Assembly (NCBI GenBank): GCA_945949875.1 | Contig: CAMFGH010000009.1 | Span: 1 to 45,089, forward strand | From: an uncultured bacterium | Lineage (GTDB): Bacteria > Bacillota > Clostridia > Lachnospirales > Lachnospiraceae | DNA: 45,089 nt | Direction: 5' to 3' | Part shown: positions 24,211 to 34,248 of the stretch, one piece after another | Numbering within the stretch: position 1 is the first letter of the stretch | How the letters are laid out: every line of letters begins with the position of its first letter | Notes under the pieces: model-generated | What the model saw: the letters and a program-made list of their open reading frames with translations, nothing else | Told to the model about the DNA's origin: nothing | Databases searched by the model: none | Program-made: the position numbers and the translations under genes

Positions 24211-26448
24211 TTGGAAGATCGAATTATTAAAACAGAATATTCTGATGTGATGCAGAAATCCTATATCGATTATGCCATGAGTGTTATTGTTGCCCGTGCT
24301 CTGCCCGATGTAAGAGATGGCCTGAAGCCGGTTCAGCGTCGTGTGTTATACGATATGCATGAGCTGGGAATCCGCTCCGACAGACCCTATCGAAAAAGTG
24401 CAAGGATCGTGGGTGATACCATGGGTAAATATCATCCTCATGGAGACAGCTCTATATATGACGCTTTGGTTGTTATGACACAGGAGTTTAAAAAAGGACT
24501 GCCTCTTGTGGACGGACACGGTAACTTTGGTAATATCGAAGGAGATGGTGCGGCTGCCATGCGTTATACGGAAGCCCGCCTTCAGAAAATTACAGAAGAA
24601 GCTTTTTTGGCTGATCTGGATAAAGATGTTGTGGATTTTATTCCTAACTTCGACGAAACAGAAAAGGAGCCTTCCGTACTGCCGGTTAAGGTGCCCAATC
24701 TACTGATCAATGGTTCCGAAGGTATAGCAGTAGGTATGGCAACCAACATTCCGCCACATAATCTTGGCGAAGTAATCGATGCTACCAAAGCATACATGAA
24801 AGATAATAATATTTCCACCAGGGAATTGATGCGTTATATGAAAGGTCCTGATTTCCCTACCGGTGGAATTGTGATCAATAAAGATGAATTGCTGGATATC
24901 TACGAAACCGGTGCGGGGAAGATCAAGATCCGCGGAAAAGTGGATATTGAAAAAGCAAAAGGCGGAAAAACCAATGTGGTAATCAGCGAAATTCCATTTA
25001 CCATGATTGGAATGGGAATCACTAAATTTTTGCAGGATGTTGCCGCCCTTGCAGAAACAAAGAAGACCATGGATATCGTTGATATCACCAATCAGTCTTC
25101 TAAAGAAGGGATTCGAATCGTCATTGAGCTTCGAAGAGATGCCGATGTTCAGAATTTCATCAATATGTTATATAAAAAGACCAGACTGGAAGATACCTTT
25201 GGTGTAAATATGCTGGCCATCAGTCACGGTAGACCGGAGACTCTTGGTTTAAAAGCCATCATAAAGGAATGTGTAGACTTTCAGTTTCAGATTGCCACCA
25301 GAAAGTACAATAATCTGCTTGCAAAAGAACTGGAAAAGAAAGAAATCCAGGAAGGTCTTATCAAAGCATGCAATGTCATTGATCTTGTAATTGAAATTCT
25401 TCGCGGGTCCAAGGACAGAGCTATGGCGAAAGCCTGTCTGGTAGAAGGAAAAACAGACGGTATCAAGTTTAAGTCCAATGCTTCCAAGGCAATGGCTTCC
25501 CAGCTCCTATTTACAGAAAAACAGGCGAATGCTATTCTGGAAATGCGTCTATATAAATTGATCGGTCTTGAACTCCAGGCACTGATTAAAGATCATGAAG
25601 ATACCATGGCCAATATTTTCAAATATGAAGATATTCTGGATCGAAGAGATTCCATGGCTCAGGTTATCATGAACGAACTGGATGAATTTAAGAAAAAATA
25701 TGGTCGAGAGCGCAGAACAGTAATCGAAAATGGGGAAGCTGCAGTATTTGAAGAACGTAAAGTGGAAGAGATGGATGTCTACTTCCTGATGGATCGTTTC
25801 GGATATTGTCGTACTGTCGATGTTGCTACCTATGAACGAAACAAAGAGACCGCTGATGCAGAGAATAAATATGTATTTTTGTGTAAAAATACCGGTAGAG
25901 TCTGCATTTTCACATCGGATGGGCAGATGCATACCGTAAAAGTAATGGATATACCATTTGGTAAATTCAGAGATAAAGGTATTCCCATTGATAATATCAG
26001 TAATTACAGCACGGAAAGAGATACTATTGTTTATGTAACAAGCCAGACTTTCCTGAATCTATATCGCGTCATCTTTGTTACAAAAACGTCCATGATAAAA
26101 GTGGTAAGCGGTGGTGAATTTGATGTGATGAAGCGTACCGTTGCTGCAACAAAACTGGCAGAAGATGATGAAGTGGTAAGTGTAGTTGCGTTAACCGATC
26201 AGCGGAACATAGTTCTTCAGTCCAGAGAGGGGTATTTCCTCAGATTCCCGATTGAAGATATTCCGGAAAAGAAAAAAGCTGCTATTGGCGTACGTGGTAT
26301 GAAGATGGGCGCAAAAGATAGTATAGAAGCTGTATATTATACCAAAAACGCTGTAGAACAGAGTATTGAGTATAAAGGAAAAAATGTCGAACTGAATAAG
26401 TTAAAACTTGGTACAAGAGATACTAAGGGCGTAAAAATAAGAGTTTAG
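24211..26448 (+). CDS. Type IIA topoisomerase DNA-cleaving subunit (GyrA/ParC-like)
   Basis: 745 residues. Breaks and rejoins DNA through Tyr119 (in [10 protein letters not shown]). The winged-helix quinolone-resistance region reads [10 protein letters not shown] (77-86), with Ser80 and Asp84 at the positions where resistance changes occur in homologues. The C-terminal beta-propeller is short. I see no clear GyrA box (QRRGGRG); the nearest stretch is [10 protein letters not shown], so the protein leans towards ParC/topoisomerase IV or a divergent GyrA. The start is TTG, 7-8 bases after CGGAG. It partners the upstream ATPase subunit 61 bases away. Confidence 0.87.
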   Translation: MEDRIIKTEYSDVMQKSYIDYAMSVIVARALPDVRDGLKPVQRRVLYDMHELGIRSDRPYRKSARIVGDTMGKYHPHGDSSIYDALVVMTQEFKKGLPLVDGHGNFGNIEGDGAAAMRYTEARLQKITEEAFLADLDKDVVDFIPNFDETEKEPSVLPVKVPNLLINGSEGIAVGMATNIPPHNLGEVIDATKAYMKDNNISTRELMRYMKGPDFPTGGIVINKDELLDIYETGAGKIKIRGKVDIEKAKGGKTNVVISEIPFTMIGMGITKFLQDVAALAETKKTMDIVDITNQSSKEGIRIVIELRRDADVQNFINMLYKKTRLEDTFGVNMLAISHGRPETLGLKAIIKECVDFQFQIATRKYNNLLAKELEKKEIQEGLIKACNVIDLVIEILRGSKDRAMAKACLVEGKTDGIKFKSNASKAMASQLLFTEKQANAILEMRLYKLIGLELQALIKDHEDTMANIFKYEDILDRRDSMAQVIMNELDEFKKKYGRERRTVIENGEAAVFEERKVEEMDVYFLMDRFGYCRTVDVATYERNKETADAENKYVFLCKNTGRVCIFTSDGQMHTVKVMDIPFGKFRDKGIPIDNISNYSTERDTIVYVTSQTFLNLYRVIFVTKTSMIKVVSGGEFDVMKRTVAATKLAEDDEVVSVVALTDQRNIVLQSREGYFLRFPIEDIPEKKKAAIGVRGMKMGAKDSIEAVYYTKNAVEQSIEYKGKNVELNKLKLGTRDTKGVKIRV

Positions 26449-26484
26449 TTTTCACGTTAGTTTACGTGATATAAAGGATGCAGT

Positions 26485-27039
26485 ATGAGAGTCATAGCCG
26501 GTAAGGCCAGAAGCCTTCCTTTAAAAACACCTGTAGGCATGGATACCAGACCAACTACAGACAGAATAAAAGAAACCTTGTTTAATATTTTATCTCCTGA
26601 TATTCCGGATGCTGTTTTTATGGATTTATTTTCCGGAAGCGGCGGGATTGGAATCGAAGCATTAAGCAGAGGAGCTAAAAGAGCATATTTTGTAGAACAA
26701 AATAATGCAGCAGTTTCCTGTATATCGGATAACCTGAAATTTACCAGATTAATGGATCAGGCTGTTTTGTTGAAGCAGGATGTATACAGTGCTCTATATG
26801 GTATTTCGGAGAAAGAAGCAGATATTATTTTTGCAGATCCGCCATATCATGAAGGGCATGAAGAACGTCTGCTTCAAACTTTATCAGAACTGCATTTTGT
26901 CACGGAAAATACGTTGATCATTATAGAAGCTGATTTGAAAACGGAACTTTCCTTTGCCGAGGAATTTGGTTTTGATATAATAAGGGAAAAGAAATATAAA
27001 ACAAATAAACATATTTTTTTGAGAAAGGTCATTGAATAG
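26485..27039 (+). CDS. rsmD: 16S rRNA (guanine966-N2)-methyltransferase RsmD
   Basis: 184 residues. Methylates G966 of 16S rRNA using S-adenosylmethionine. The N-terminus [16 protein letters not shown] and [16 protein letters not shown], the SAM motif [20 protein letters not shown] and the catalytic DPPY (118-121) are the family signature. Adjacent to coaD (2-base gap), the same rsmD-coaD pair as ylbH-ylbI of Bacillus, so translational coupling is likely. Confidence 0.95.
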   Translation: MRVIAGKARSLPLKTPVGMDTRPTTDRIKETLFNILSPDIPDAVFMDLFSGSGGIGIEALSRGAKRAYFVEQNNAAVSCISDNLKFTRLMDQAVLLKQDVYSALYGISEKEADIIFADPPYHEGHEERLLQTLSELHFVTENTLIIIEADLKTELSFAEEFGFDIIREKKYKTNKHIFLRKVIE

Positions 27040-27041
27040 AT

Positions 27042-27524
27042 ATGAAAGCCGCAATATATCCGGGAAGTTTTGATCCTCTGACCTATGGTCATCTGGATAT
27101 TATTAAAAGATCTTCGGAAATTTTTGATGAATTAATCGTTAGTGTCCTCGACAACAAAAAGAAGACTCCATTGTTTTCTGTGGAAGAACGTGTTAAAATG
27201 TTAGAGGAAGCCACGAAGGATATGCCAAACGTCACAGTGGATTCTTTTAGCGGTTTATTAATTGATTATGCAAAAGAGAAAAAAGTCAATGTTGCAATAA
27301 GGGGTCTTCGTGCGATAACAGACTTTGAGTATGAATTACAGCTGGCTCAGATGAATCAGACACTATCAGAAGGTGCTTTGGAAACCATGTTTTTGACGAC
27401 CAATCTGCAGTATGCTTATTTGAGTTCTTCTGCTGTAAAGGAAATTGCTATGTTTCATGGTGATATATCAAGATGTGTACCTGAATTCGTAGCTGAAATG
27501 TTATATAAGAAATTCGGTCATTAA
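27042..27524 (+). CDS. coaD: Pantetheine-phosphate adenylyltransferase
   Basis: 160 residues, the standard length. Converts 4'-phosphopantetheine and ATP to dephospho-CoA, the fourth step of coenzyme A synthesis. The T/HxGH nucleotidyltransferase motif is in [15 protein letters not shown] (residues 7-21), [17 protein letters not shown]-type residues follow, and the second motif is in [11 protein letters not shown]. The gene follows rsmD by 2 bases. Confidence 0.97.
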   Translation: MKAAIYPGSFDPLTYGHLDIIKRSSEIFDELIVSVLDNKKKTPLFSVEERVKMLEEATKDMPNVTVDSFSGLLIDYAKEKKVNVAIRGLRAITDFEYELQLAQMNQTLSEGALETMFLTTNLQYAYLSSSAVKEIAMFHGDISRCVPEFVAEMLYKKFGH

Positions 27525-27547
27525 ACTATTTTGGAATAGGAGATAGC

Positions 27548-28168
27548 ATGAGTAGCAGAATTGAACAGTTAATTGATGACATTGAAGAATATATTGACAG
27601 TTGTAAATTTCAGCCCTTTTCATCCAATAAGATCATTGTAAACAAAGATGATATTCAGGATCTGATTCATGAATTACGTGCCAAAACACCGGATGAACTC
27701 AAGAGAGTACAGCGTATTATCCAGAATAAGGATGAGATTTTAAACGATGCCAGATCCAAGGCAGAACAGCTTATCAATGAAGCAACGATCCAGACAACAG
27801 AACTGATCAGTGAGCATGAAATTATGCAGCAGGCATATGCCCAGGCCGGAGAGATTCTTTCCAAAGCTCAGGCACAGGCTCAGGAAATCGTAGAAAGTGC
27901 TGTTATGGATGCCAATGGAATGCGTTCCTCCGCAGTGGAATATACGGATCAATTGTTAGGATATGTTCAGAATGTGATTGAAAGTGCTATTTCAACCTAT
28001 TCTGCTAATTATGAGACGCTGATCAATGATTTGAAACAATATCAGGAAATCATTATTTCAAACAGACAGGAGCTGGTGCAGACTCCTGAAACTTCCGAAG
28101 ATGATTTGCTTGAATATGATAATAATTCTTCTTCGGATGACGGACTCGCAAACCTTGATTTAATTTAA
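27548..28168 (+). CDS. Coiled-coil protein, DivIVA/ATP-synthase-b-like
   Basis: 206 residues, no membrane segment. N-terminus MSSRIEQLIDDIEEYIDSCK with a short PFSSNKIIVNKDDIQDLIHELR unit, then an A/E/Q-rich helix (about 60-150, with repeated QAQ and EIL patterns) that predicts a long coiled coil, and an acidic tail. In Clostridia a protein of this kind is regularly found after coaD and is often labelled simply ATPase because of similarity to the b subunit, but there is no nucleotide-binding motif here. A scaffold role in division or the envelope is possible, not shown. Its own terminator follows. Confidence 0.7.
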   Translation: MSSRIEQLIDDIEEYIDSCKFQPFSSNKIIVNKDDIQDLIHELRAKTPDELKRVQRIIQNKDEILNDARSKAEQLINEATIQTTELISEHEIMQQAYAQAGEILSKAQAQAQEIVESAVMDANGMRSSAVEYTDQLLGYVQNVIESAISTYSANYETLINDLKQYQEIIISNRQELVQTPETSEDDLLEYDNNSSSDDGLANLDLI

Positions 28169-28176
28169 ATAATGTG

Positions 28177-28207
28177 AAAGCCGGTTTCAAATGGAACCGG
28201 CTTTTTT
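28177..28207 (+). terminator. Intrinsic terminator after the coiled-coil gene
   Basis: AAAGCCGGTT (28177-28186) pairs with AACCGGCTTT (28195-28204), then TTT. Confidence 0.93.
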
Positions 28208-28284
28208 GAAAGTTAATCTACTTGAAAATGAATCTTTTTGAAGAAATTTATTTGGAAATAAGCTTGATGATATAGGAGTGTATC

Positions 28285-29481
28285 GTGAGTATACAGTTGG
28301 TGATAGACCCGGGGCATGGAGGAGAAAATCTTGGAGCCCAATATTATAATTATACAGAAAAAGACCTGACGGTACAGGTCGGGCTTGCTATGGCAGAAGA
28401 ACTTCGAAAATATGATGGGATCGATGTCTATTTGACCAGAGAAGAAGACCTGGATGTAAGTCTGGCAGATCGATGTCAATATGCAGATGATGTGGATGCA
28501 GATTTTTTTATTTCTCTTCACTTTAATGCATCGGAAGAACACACCTTATATGGAAAGGAAACATGGGTTTCAGCCTTTGGTGAATGCTATGCAAAAGGCT
28601 ATTCCTTTGGCAGGGTCTGGCTGGATGAAACGTCTGATACTACTCTGCATAACAGAGGTGTGAAAACCCGTTTAAACGATGATGGAATCGATTATTATGG
28701 TGTGATCAGAAGATGTACGGAATATCAGATCCCTTCCTGTATTATCGAACACTGTTATATGGATATCGAAGAGGAACATGTTTATTTTAATACTTCAGAG
28801 GCCTTAAAACAGCTTGGTATAAAAGATGCTACAGCTGTGGCAAAATTTTTTGGTCTGTCATCTGAAGAATTAGGAGTGGATTACAGCGATTATGCGATAG
28901 AAACCGTTCCGGTTCCTACATCCGTCATGGCACCGGACATGACAGAGCCTGCATTGGCTGAAATTTCCGAGTTGTCCATTGATGAGGATATTCCGGCTAT
29001 TCATATAGACATCCGGGGAGAAGATGAGGAATCCGGATTATTATATTATTCTTACAGTACAGATGGTGGTATGACTTATTCAACCTTGCAGAGATGGCCT
29101 GCCGGAGAAAACGAGACAGATGCCACCATTGCATTGGAATATGATAAGAACATCTCCCTGATCTGCCGGGTTTATAATGGATATGATCTATACACCGAGA
29201 CAAATGTTATAGAAATCGGTACCATACATTCTGCAAAATCTGAGAACATAGAAGAGAACATGAAAAAGAACATGGAAGAAAATACTATGGCAACCACTTC
29301 GGAAGATGTCATTTCACTTGTAGAAAATGAACCTTTGCAGGATGCAGCACAACAAAAAACAGACTCCGGAGATATTGAGATTTTTCTGTTTCTGGTATTT
29401 GCCATTCTACTGGTATCTCTGGGCATTGTTTTTACTACATTAAAACTCATGTTTCCCAAAAAGAAGCATAGAAAACATTAA
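28285..29481 (+). CDS. N-acetylmuramoyl-L-alanine amidase domain protein with C-terminal membrane anchor and no signal peptide
   Basis: 398 residues. Amidase_3 fold that cleaves the lactyl-alanine bond of peptidoglycan. Zinc ligands and catalytic residues are His11 (DPGHGG), Glu25 (YTEKD), His79 (SLHFNA) and Glu155 (IIEH). Residues about 215-310 form an extra beta-rich module. A single hydrophobic helix lies at about 365-388, followed by KKKHRKH. There is no N-terminal signal: the fold begins at residue 5, and an in-frame TAG at 28273-28275 rules out an extension. The GTG start has AGGAG 8 bases before it. How the catalytic domain reaches the wall is unclear. Its last 4 bases overlap the convergent ylbJ end. 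Confidence 0.85.
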   Translation: MSIQLVIDPGHGGENLGAQYYNYTEKDLTVQVGLAMAEELRKYDGIDVYLTREEDLDVSLADRCQYADDVDADFFISLHFNASEEHTLYGKETWVSAFGECYAKGYSFGRVWLDETSDTTLHNRGVKTRLNDDGIDYYGVIRRCTEYQIPSCIIEHCYMDIEEEHVYFNTSEALKQLGIKDATAVAKFFGLSSEELGVDYSDYAIETVPVPTSVMAPDMTEPALAEISELSIDEDIPAIHIDIRGEDEESGLLYYSYSTDGGMTYSTLQRWPAGENETDATIALEYDKNISLICRVYNGYDLYTETNVIEIGTIHSAKSENIEENMKKNMEENTMATTSEDVISLVENEPLQDAAQQKTDSGDIEIFLFLVFAILLVSLGIVFTTLKLMFPKKKHRKH

Positions 29482-30353
29482 AAATGTAGAATGCAACACA
29501 TAACAGTCACAAGAACGGATTGAATTATTTTGTGTATTACATACTGATACATTGATAAATCGGTACCTTGTATTACGGTGTATGTCTGTGCCATACAGGA
29601 TAACCCGCCCAAGCTTAGCATGCCAAACAAAACAGCAGGGTTAAACTGCCCAGAACAACTACTCAGTCCGCTTGTGATTTCAAGAATCAGACTCATAAAG
29701 CCGGAAGGAAAAATCAGCCTGCATAAAAGAAAGAATATCATATATCCGCCCAGCTTTGTGATGGCATTACATGCAGAATAAATGGATTCATCCAGTGCAT
29801 TTGCAAGTCCATAGGTAACGGCCTGAGATTTCGATAATAAGCTGGAAAAATCATATTTTTTATAAAAGGTGTGCCGTAAAAAAATGCCATAAACCAGCGG
29901 AACGCCAATATGTATGAGAATGCCGATACGAACCGGAATCTGCATCAGTGGCAAAGCAAAGCTTATCATATATATCGGACCAATATTGTTTGTAAAAGAA
30001 AGAAGATACTGTGCCTGATTCCTATTTATATGTCCAAACTGATACAGCTCAGCACACATTTTGGCACCGATAGGAAAACCAAATAAAGTACCCATCAGCA
30101 GGGCTGCACACATGTCCGGTGTTATCTTATATATTTTGTTTAGTAAGGGATAAAAGGGTGTCATAAGATACCTGCAGAGATCATACCGGATGCAGAAACC
30201 GGACAATATCATAAAGGGAAAAAGTGCTGGGATCATTTTTTCATACCATAAGATCAGTGCCTGTTTCACATATTTAGAAGCTTCCAACGGTGAAGCAAAT
30301 AAATGATAACCAAGCACACAGCACAGCAAAACAATGGGTATTTTTTTGAACAT
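29478..30353 (-). CDS. ylbJ: YlbJ-family sporulation integral membrane protein
   Basis: 291 residues, about eight hydrophobic segments. The segments KQALILWYEKMIPALFPFMILSG near the start, MGTLFGFPIGAKMCAELYQ and TNNIGPIYMISF match the YlbJ/nucleoside-recognition (Gate) family required in the Bacillus mother cell for spore formation. In Bacillus ylbJ lies beside ylbH (rsmD) and ylbI (coaD); here it is about 2 kb from the same two genes but on the opposite strand. The ribosome site AGGATAA is weak. The family name is reasonably sure; the transported substrate is unknown. Confidence 0.82.
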   Translation of the reverse strand: MFKKIPIVLLCCVLGYHLFASPLEASKYVKQALILWYEKMIPALFPFMILSGFCIRYDLCRYLMTPFYPLLNKIYKITPDMCAALLMGTLFGFPIGAKMCAELYQFGHINRNQAQYLLSFTNNIGPIYMISFALPLMQIPVRIGILIHIGVPLVYGIFLRHTFYKKYDFSSLLSKSQAVTYGLANALDESIYSACNAITKLGGYMIFFLLCRLIFPSGFMSLILEITSGLSSCSGQFNPAVLFGMLSLGGLSCMAQTYTVIQGTDLSMYQYVIHKIIQSVLVTVMCCILHF

Positions 30354-30414
30354 TTTGTTATCCTGAATTTTCTTAATTCATTTTATTCCGTTAAAAAAAT
30401 TTCATGCAGAACAG

Positions 30415-31788
30415 GTGGAAAATCAATTGATTCGTTTAGATAAGTTTTTATGTGATATGGGCATAGGAACCCGTAGTGAAGTAAAGAAAATAATAAAAGC
30501 CGGGCAGGTACATGTTAATGGAATGCCTGTAAAAAATGCAGATCGGAAAATAGAAGAGACCGCTGAAGTTACCTGCCAGGGACAGGCAGTTTCTTATCAG
30601 AAGTATACTTATATCATGCTGAATAAACCTCAGGGTGTGGTAACTGCAACGAGGGATCATCATGACAGAACGGTCATGGACCTGCTCAAGGATGTGAATG
30701 CCAAAAATCTATCTCCTGTGGGAAGACTGGATAAAGACACAGAGGGACTTTTGCTTCTGACAAATGACGGTATGCTGTCTCATGAGTTGTTATCACCGAA
30801 AAAACACGTGGTAAAATGCTATGAAGTGACGTTAAAGCATGAACTGTCTTTTCAGGATATGTTTGCTTTAGAGCAGGGGGTGGATATAGGGGACGAGAAA
30901 AAGACCCTTCCTGCCAAAGTACGTATGCAGGAACCCTGTAAAATCCAGTTGTCCATCATGGAAGGAAGATTTCATCAGGTAAAACGTATGCTTCAGGCGG
31001 TATCCAATGAGGTACTTTTTTTGAAAAGAGTCCGCATGGGGACCTTACAGTTAGATCCGCAGCTGGCTCCGGGAGAGTATCGCTACCTGACAACCGATGA
31101 AGTGGAAAGCCTGAAAACCAGGGTGCCTTCCCTGGAGCAGATACAAGCTGTCATTTTTGATGTAGACGGTTCCATGGTGGATTCCATGTGGATGTGGAAA
31201 AAACTGGATATGGAATATCTGCAAAAGAAAAATATTGTTTTGCCGGATGATCTGCAGAGTTCTATTGAGGGACTCAGTTTTTATCAGACTGCTGAATATT
31301 TTAAAGAACGTTTCGGAATTGAGGATTCTGTTGACCGGATTATGGATGAATGGAATCAGATGGCATACGATAAATACGAACATGAAGTACCATTAAAAGA
31401 AGGGGTACGTGAGTTTCTGGATTTATGTAAATCAAAAAACATAAAAATGGGAATTGCAACCAGCAATTCCAGAGAGTTGTTTTCAACCCTTTCCAGAGTG
31501 CATGGACTGGATGCCTATATTTCCTGTGTAAAGACCGGAAGTGAAGTGATACACGGAAAACCGGCACCGGATATTTATCTGATGGTGGCAGAGCAGCTGG
31601 ATGTAAAACCGGAAAACTGCCTGGTGTTTGAAGATATCGTGGCCGGTATCATGGCCGGAAAAAATGCAGGAATGAGTGTATGTGCTGTACAGGATGCCTA
31701 TTCCATGGATACCGATGTGGAAAAGCATTTATGCGCAGATTATTATATTGAGAATTATCATCAGATTTTGGAGAAATACCGGAAATGA
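30415..31788 (+). CDS. RsuA/RluB-type pseudouridine synthase fused to a HAD-family phosphatase
   Basis: 457 residues. Part 1 (1-235): S4 RNA-binding domain ([20 protein letters not shown]) and an RsuA/RluB catalytic domain with LNKPQGVV and [11 protein letters not shown], where Asp106 is the catalytic residue. Part 2 (about 243-457): a complete HAD subfamily IA enzyme with [10 protein letters not shown] (Asp249, Asp251), the ATSNS motif, [10 protein letters not shown] and EDIVAGI, of the beta-phosphoglucomutase type. The two domains are in one frame with no stop or frameshift, joined by RVPSLEQIQ. The drawn start is GTG; a TTG at 30427 has a better ribosome site (AGGTGG) and gives MIRLDKF. 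The next gene overlaps by 4 bases. Confidence 0.9.
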   Translation: MENQLIRLDKFLCDMGIGTRSEVKKIIKAGQVHVNGMPVKNADRKIEETAEVTCQGQAVSYQKYTYIMLNKPQGVVTATRDHHDRTVMDLLKDVNAKNLSPVGRLDKDTEGLLLLTNDGMLSHELLSPKKHVVKCYEVTLKHELSFQDMFALEQGVDIGDEKKTLPAKVRMQEPCKIQLSIMEGRFHQVKRMLQAVSNEVLFLKRVRMGTLQLDPQLAPGEYRYLTTDEVESLKTRVPSLEQIQAVIFDVDGSMVDSMWMWKKLDMEYLQKKNIVLPDDLQSSIEGLSFYQTAEYFKERFGIEDSVDRIMDEWNQMAYDKYEHEVPLKEGVREFLDLCKSKNIKMGIATSNSRELFSTLSRVHGLDAYISCVKTGSEVIHGKPAPDIYLMVAEQLDVKPENCLVFEDIVAGIMAGKNAGMSVCAVQDAYSMDTDVEKHLCADYYIENYHQILEKYRK

Positions 31789-33668
31789 TTGAAACCGATT
31801 TTTTACCTATTTCAAAAGAGGATATGAAACGACAAAACATCAGGCAACTGGATTTTGTCTATGTCATTGGAGATGCCTATGTGGATCATCCTTCCTTTGG
31901 ACATGCCATTATCAGCAGACTTCTTCAGGCACACGGGTTTTCTGTGGGTATCATTTCACAGCCGGATTGGAAAGACGATGCCAGTATTACAATCCTCGGT
32001 GAGCCAAGGCTGGCTTTTTTAGTCAGTGCCGGAAATATGGATTCCATGGTCAATCATTATTTCGTATCCAAAAAAAAGAGACCCACCGATTCCTATACGC
32101 CAGGTGGCAAAGCAGGAAAAAGACCGGATCATGCCACTGTTGTATATAGTAACCTGATCCGGAAGACTTACAAGAAAACTCCGATCATTCTGGGAGGTAT
32201 TGAAGCTTCTCTTCGCAGACTTGCTCATTATGATTATTGGTCTGATTCCTATAAAAGATCTGTTCTATTAGACAGCGGTGCGGATCTGATCAGCTATGGA
32301 ATGGGTGAAAAATCCATTCTTGAGATTGCAGAAGCACTGGACAGCGGCATAGCAGTACAGGATATTACTTTTATCCCGGGAACAGTATTTAAAACAAAGG
32401 ATCTGAGTATCGTATATGACCCGCTTGTGCTGCCGGATTATGAAACATGTAAAGAAAACAAAACAAAATATGCGGAAAGTTTTCGCATTCAATATGATAA
32501 TACAGACCCCTTTACCGGAAAAACTCTGGTAGAGGCTTATCCGAATAAAATATATGTTGTACAGAATCCACCTTCTAAGCCCCTTTCCATGCAGGAAATG
32601 GACGATATTTATGATCTGCCTTATCAAAGAACGTATCATCCGATTTATGAAAAAGAAGGTGGCGTTCCGGCTATTTCTGAAGTGAAATTTTCCCTGATCA
32701 GCTGTCGCGGATGTTTTGGAGGATGCAGTTTTTGTGCACTTACCTTCCATCAGGGACGAATCGTCCAGGTACGAAGCCATGAATCGATTCTAAAAGAAGC
32801 CAGGTGGATGACAGATCAGCCGGACTTTAAAGGCTACATTCACGATGTTGGTGGTCCAACTGCCAATTTCCGTCATCCATCCTGCGAAAAACAGCTTTCC
32901 AAGGGAGTTTGTAAAAATAGACAGTGTCTCTGGCCAAGTCCCTGTCCCAATCTGAATGGGGATCATTCAGACTATATCAGTCTTTTACGGAAACTACGGG
33001 CACTTCCGAAAGTGAAAAAAGTATTTATCCGATCCGGGGTCCGGTTTGATTATATGCTGCAGGATAAAAATGACCAGTTTTTAAAGGAAATGATCAGTTA
33101 TCATGTGAGCGGGCAGTGTAAAGTGGCACCGGAACATATATCAGATGCGGTGCTTTCCCGCATGGGGAAACCCAGGAGACAGATCTATGACAGCTTTGTA
33201 AAGAAATATCAGAGCTATAATCAGAAGATGGGGTTAAAGCAGTATCTGGTTCCTTATCTGATGAGTTCTCATCCTGGTTCTACGCTGAAAGAAGCCATAG
33301 AACTGGCTGAATATTTGAGAGAACTGGGATATATGCCGGAGCAGGTGCAGGATTTTTATCCTACGCCATCTACGATGTCCACCGTAATGTATTATACCGG
33401 AATCGATCCGAGAAACGGGGAGAAAGTGTATACTGCAAAAAATCCTCATGAAAAGGCAATGCAGCGGGCATTGATACAATATCGTAATCCGGATATGTAT
33501 GATCTGGTAAAGGAGGCACTTCTTTTGGAACATCGCCAGGATTTGATCGGATTTGATAAGAAATGTCTGATTCCACCACGAAAAAGAAAGGAAAAACCAA
33601 ATGAAAATAAGCATCCCAAAGGGAACATACGGGTATATCAAAAAGCAAAGAGTAAGAGAAATCATTAA
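31785..33668 (+). CDS. YgiQ family radical SAM protein
   Basis: 627 residues, as is usual for YgiQ. N-terminal extension with [12 protein letters not shown]...[21 protein letters not shown], then a radical SAM core with Cys310-x3-Cys314-x2-Cys317 (in [19 protein letters not shown]), and a C-terminal DUF3362-like part with [15 protein letters not shown]...QDFYPTP. Function unknown; the family is widespread. It overlaps the pseudouridine synthase by ATGA (4 bases) and the following membrane-protein gene by 68 bases, so this is a tightly packed unit. Confidence 0.92.
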   Translation: MIETDFLPISKEDMKRQNIRQLDFVYVIGDAYVDHPSFGHAIISRLLQAHGFSVGIISQPDWKDDASITILGEPRLAFLVSAGNMDSMVNHYFVSKKKRPTDSYTPGGKAGKRPDHATVVYSNLIRKTYKKTPIILGGIEASLRRLAHYDYWSDSYKRSVLLDSGADLISYGMGEKSILEIAEALDSGIAVQDITFIPGTVFKTKDLSIVYDPLVLPDYETCKENKTKYAESFRIQYDNTDPFTGKTLVEAYPNKIYVVQNPPSKPLSMQEMDDIYDLPYQRTYHPIYEKEGGVPAISEVKFSLISCRGCFGGCSFCALTFHQGRIVQVRSHESILKEARWMTDQPDFKGYIHDVGGPTANFRHPSCEKQLSKGVCKNRQCLWPSPCPNLNGDHSDYISLLRKLRALPKVKKVFIRSGVRFDYMLQDKNDQFLKEMISYHVSGQCKVAPEHISDAVLSRMGKPRRQIYDSFVKKYQSYNQKMGLKQYLVPYLMSSHPGSTLKEAIELAEYLRELGYMPEQVQDFYPTPSTMSTVMYYTGIDPRNGEKVYTAKNPHEKAMQRALIQYRNPDMYDLVKEALLLEHRQDLIGFDKKCLIPPRKRKEKPNENKHPKGNIRVYQKAKSKRNH

Positions 33669-34173
33669 AACAGTTCTTATGTTCGGTATTTCACTGGCAA
33701 TTTATCTGGCCGGATATCTGACGGTTCATTCCAACAAAAATCTGCTAACGATTGTTGCTGTTCTGGGATGTCTGCCGGCAAGTAAAAGCGCAGTCAGTAT
33801 GATCATGTTTTTACGTGCCAAAGGATGTTCGGAAGCCTTAAAAGCGAAAATTGACGGGCTCTCCCTGACACTTTCTCAGCGCTATGACCTTTATCTGACG
33901 AGTTATCAAAAGAACTTTCAGATCAGTCACATTGTAATGAAAAATCATAATCTGATCGGCATCACTGAGTCGGATCGTTTTGATGAAAATGCATGTTATG
34001 AGCATTTAAAAGACATGTTTTCCAGGAATGGATATAAAGATATTACGGTAAAGATTTTTTCGGATCCGGAGAAATATCTGGAACGGATCGGCTCTCTTCA
34101 GCAATCGGAAATGGAAGAGAAAGAGCATTTACAGGAAGAAGTGCTCCACTTACTGGAAAACCTGTCTTTATAA
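33601..34173 (+). CDS. Hypothetical membrane protein, two helices plus soluble domain
   Basis: 190 residues, no family recognised. Basic start ([21 protein letters not shown]), two membrane segments at about 22-42 and 48-68 joined by HSNKN, then a soluble domain of about 120 residues with alternating strands and helices and an acidic, E-rich end. Both termini are predicted inside the cell. AAGGA at 33589-33593 precedes the ATG, which lies within the ygiQ gene, so the 68-base overlap appears genuine. Codon use resembles the neighbours. Confidence 0.7.
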   Translation: MKISIPKGTYGYIKKQRVREIIKTVLMFGISLAIYLAGYLTVHSNKNLLTIVAVLGCLPASKSAVSMIMFLRAKGCSEALKAKIDGLSLTLSQRYDLYLTSYQKNFQISHIVMKNHNLIGITESDRFDENACYEHLKDMFSRNGYKDITVKIFSDPEKYLERIGSLQQSEMEEKEHLQEEVLHLLENLSL

Positions 34174-34235
34174 AACAGTAGACGGGAAAAACTGTTTTCA
34201 GAAAACTGTAGACAAAAAGACCTGTCTTTATAAAA
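34161..34235 (+). repeat. Degenerate 30-bp tandem repeat before the RluA-type gene
   Basis: Three 30-base units start at 34161, 34191 and 34221. Units 1 and 3 share 15 identical bases (CCTGTCTTTATAAAA); units 1 and 2 match at about 21 of 30. It runs from the last codons of the membrane-protein gene into the ribosome site of the next. Confidence 0.6.
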
Positions 34236-34248
34236 TGGGAGAAATGTG

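Noticed and set aside
32268-32780. Minus-strand open frame of 170 codons opposite ygiQ
   Set aside because: Overlaps the radical SAM core fully; no ribosome site or family match.
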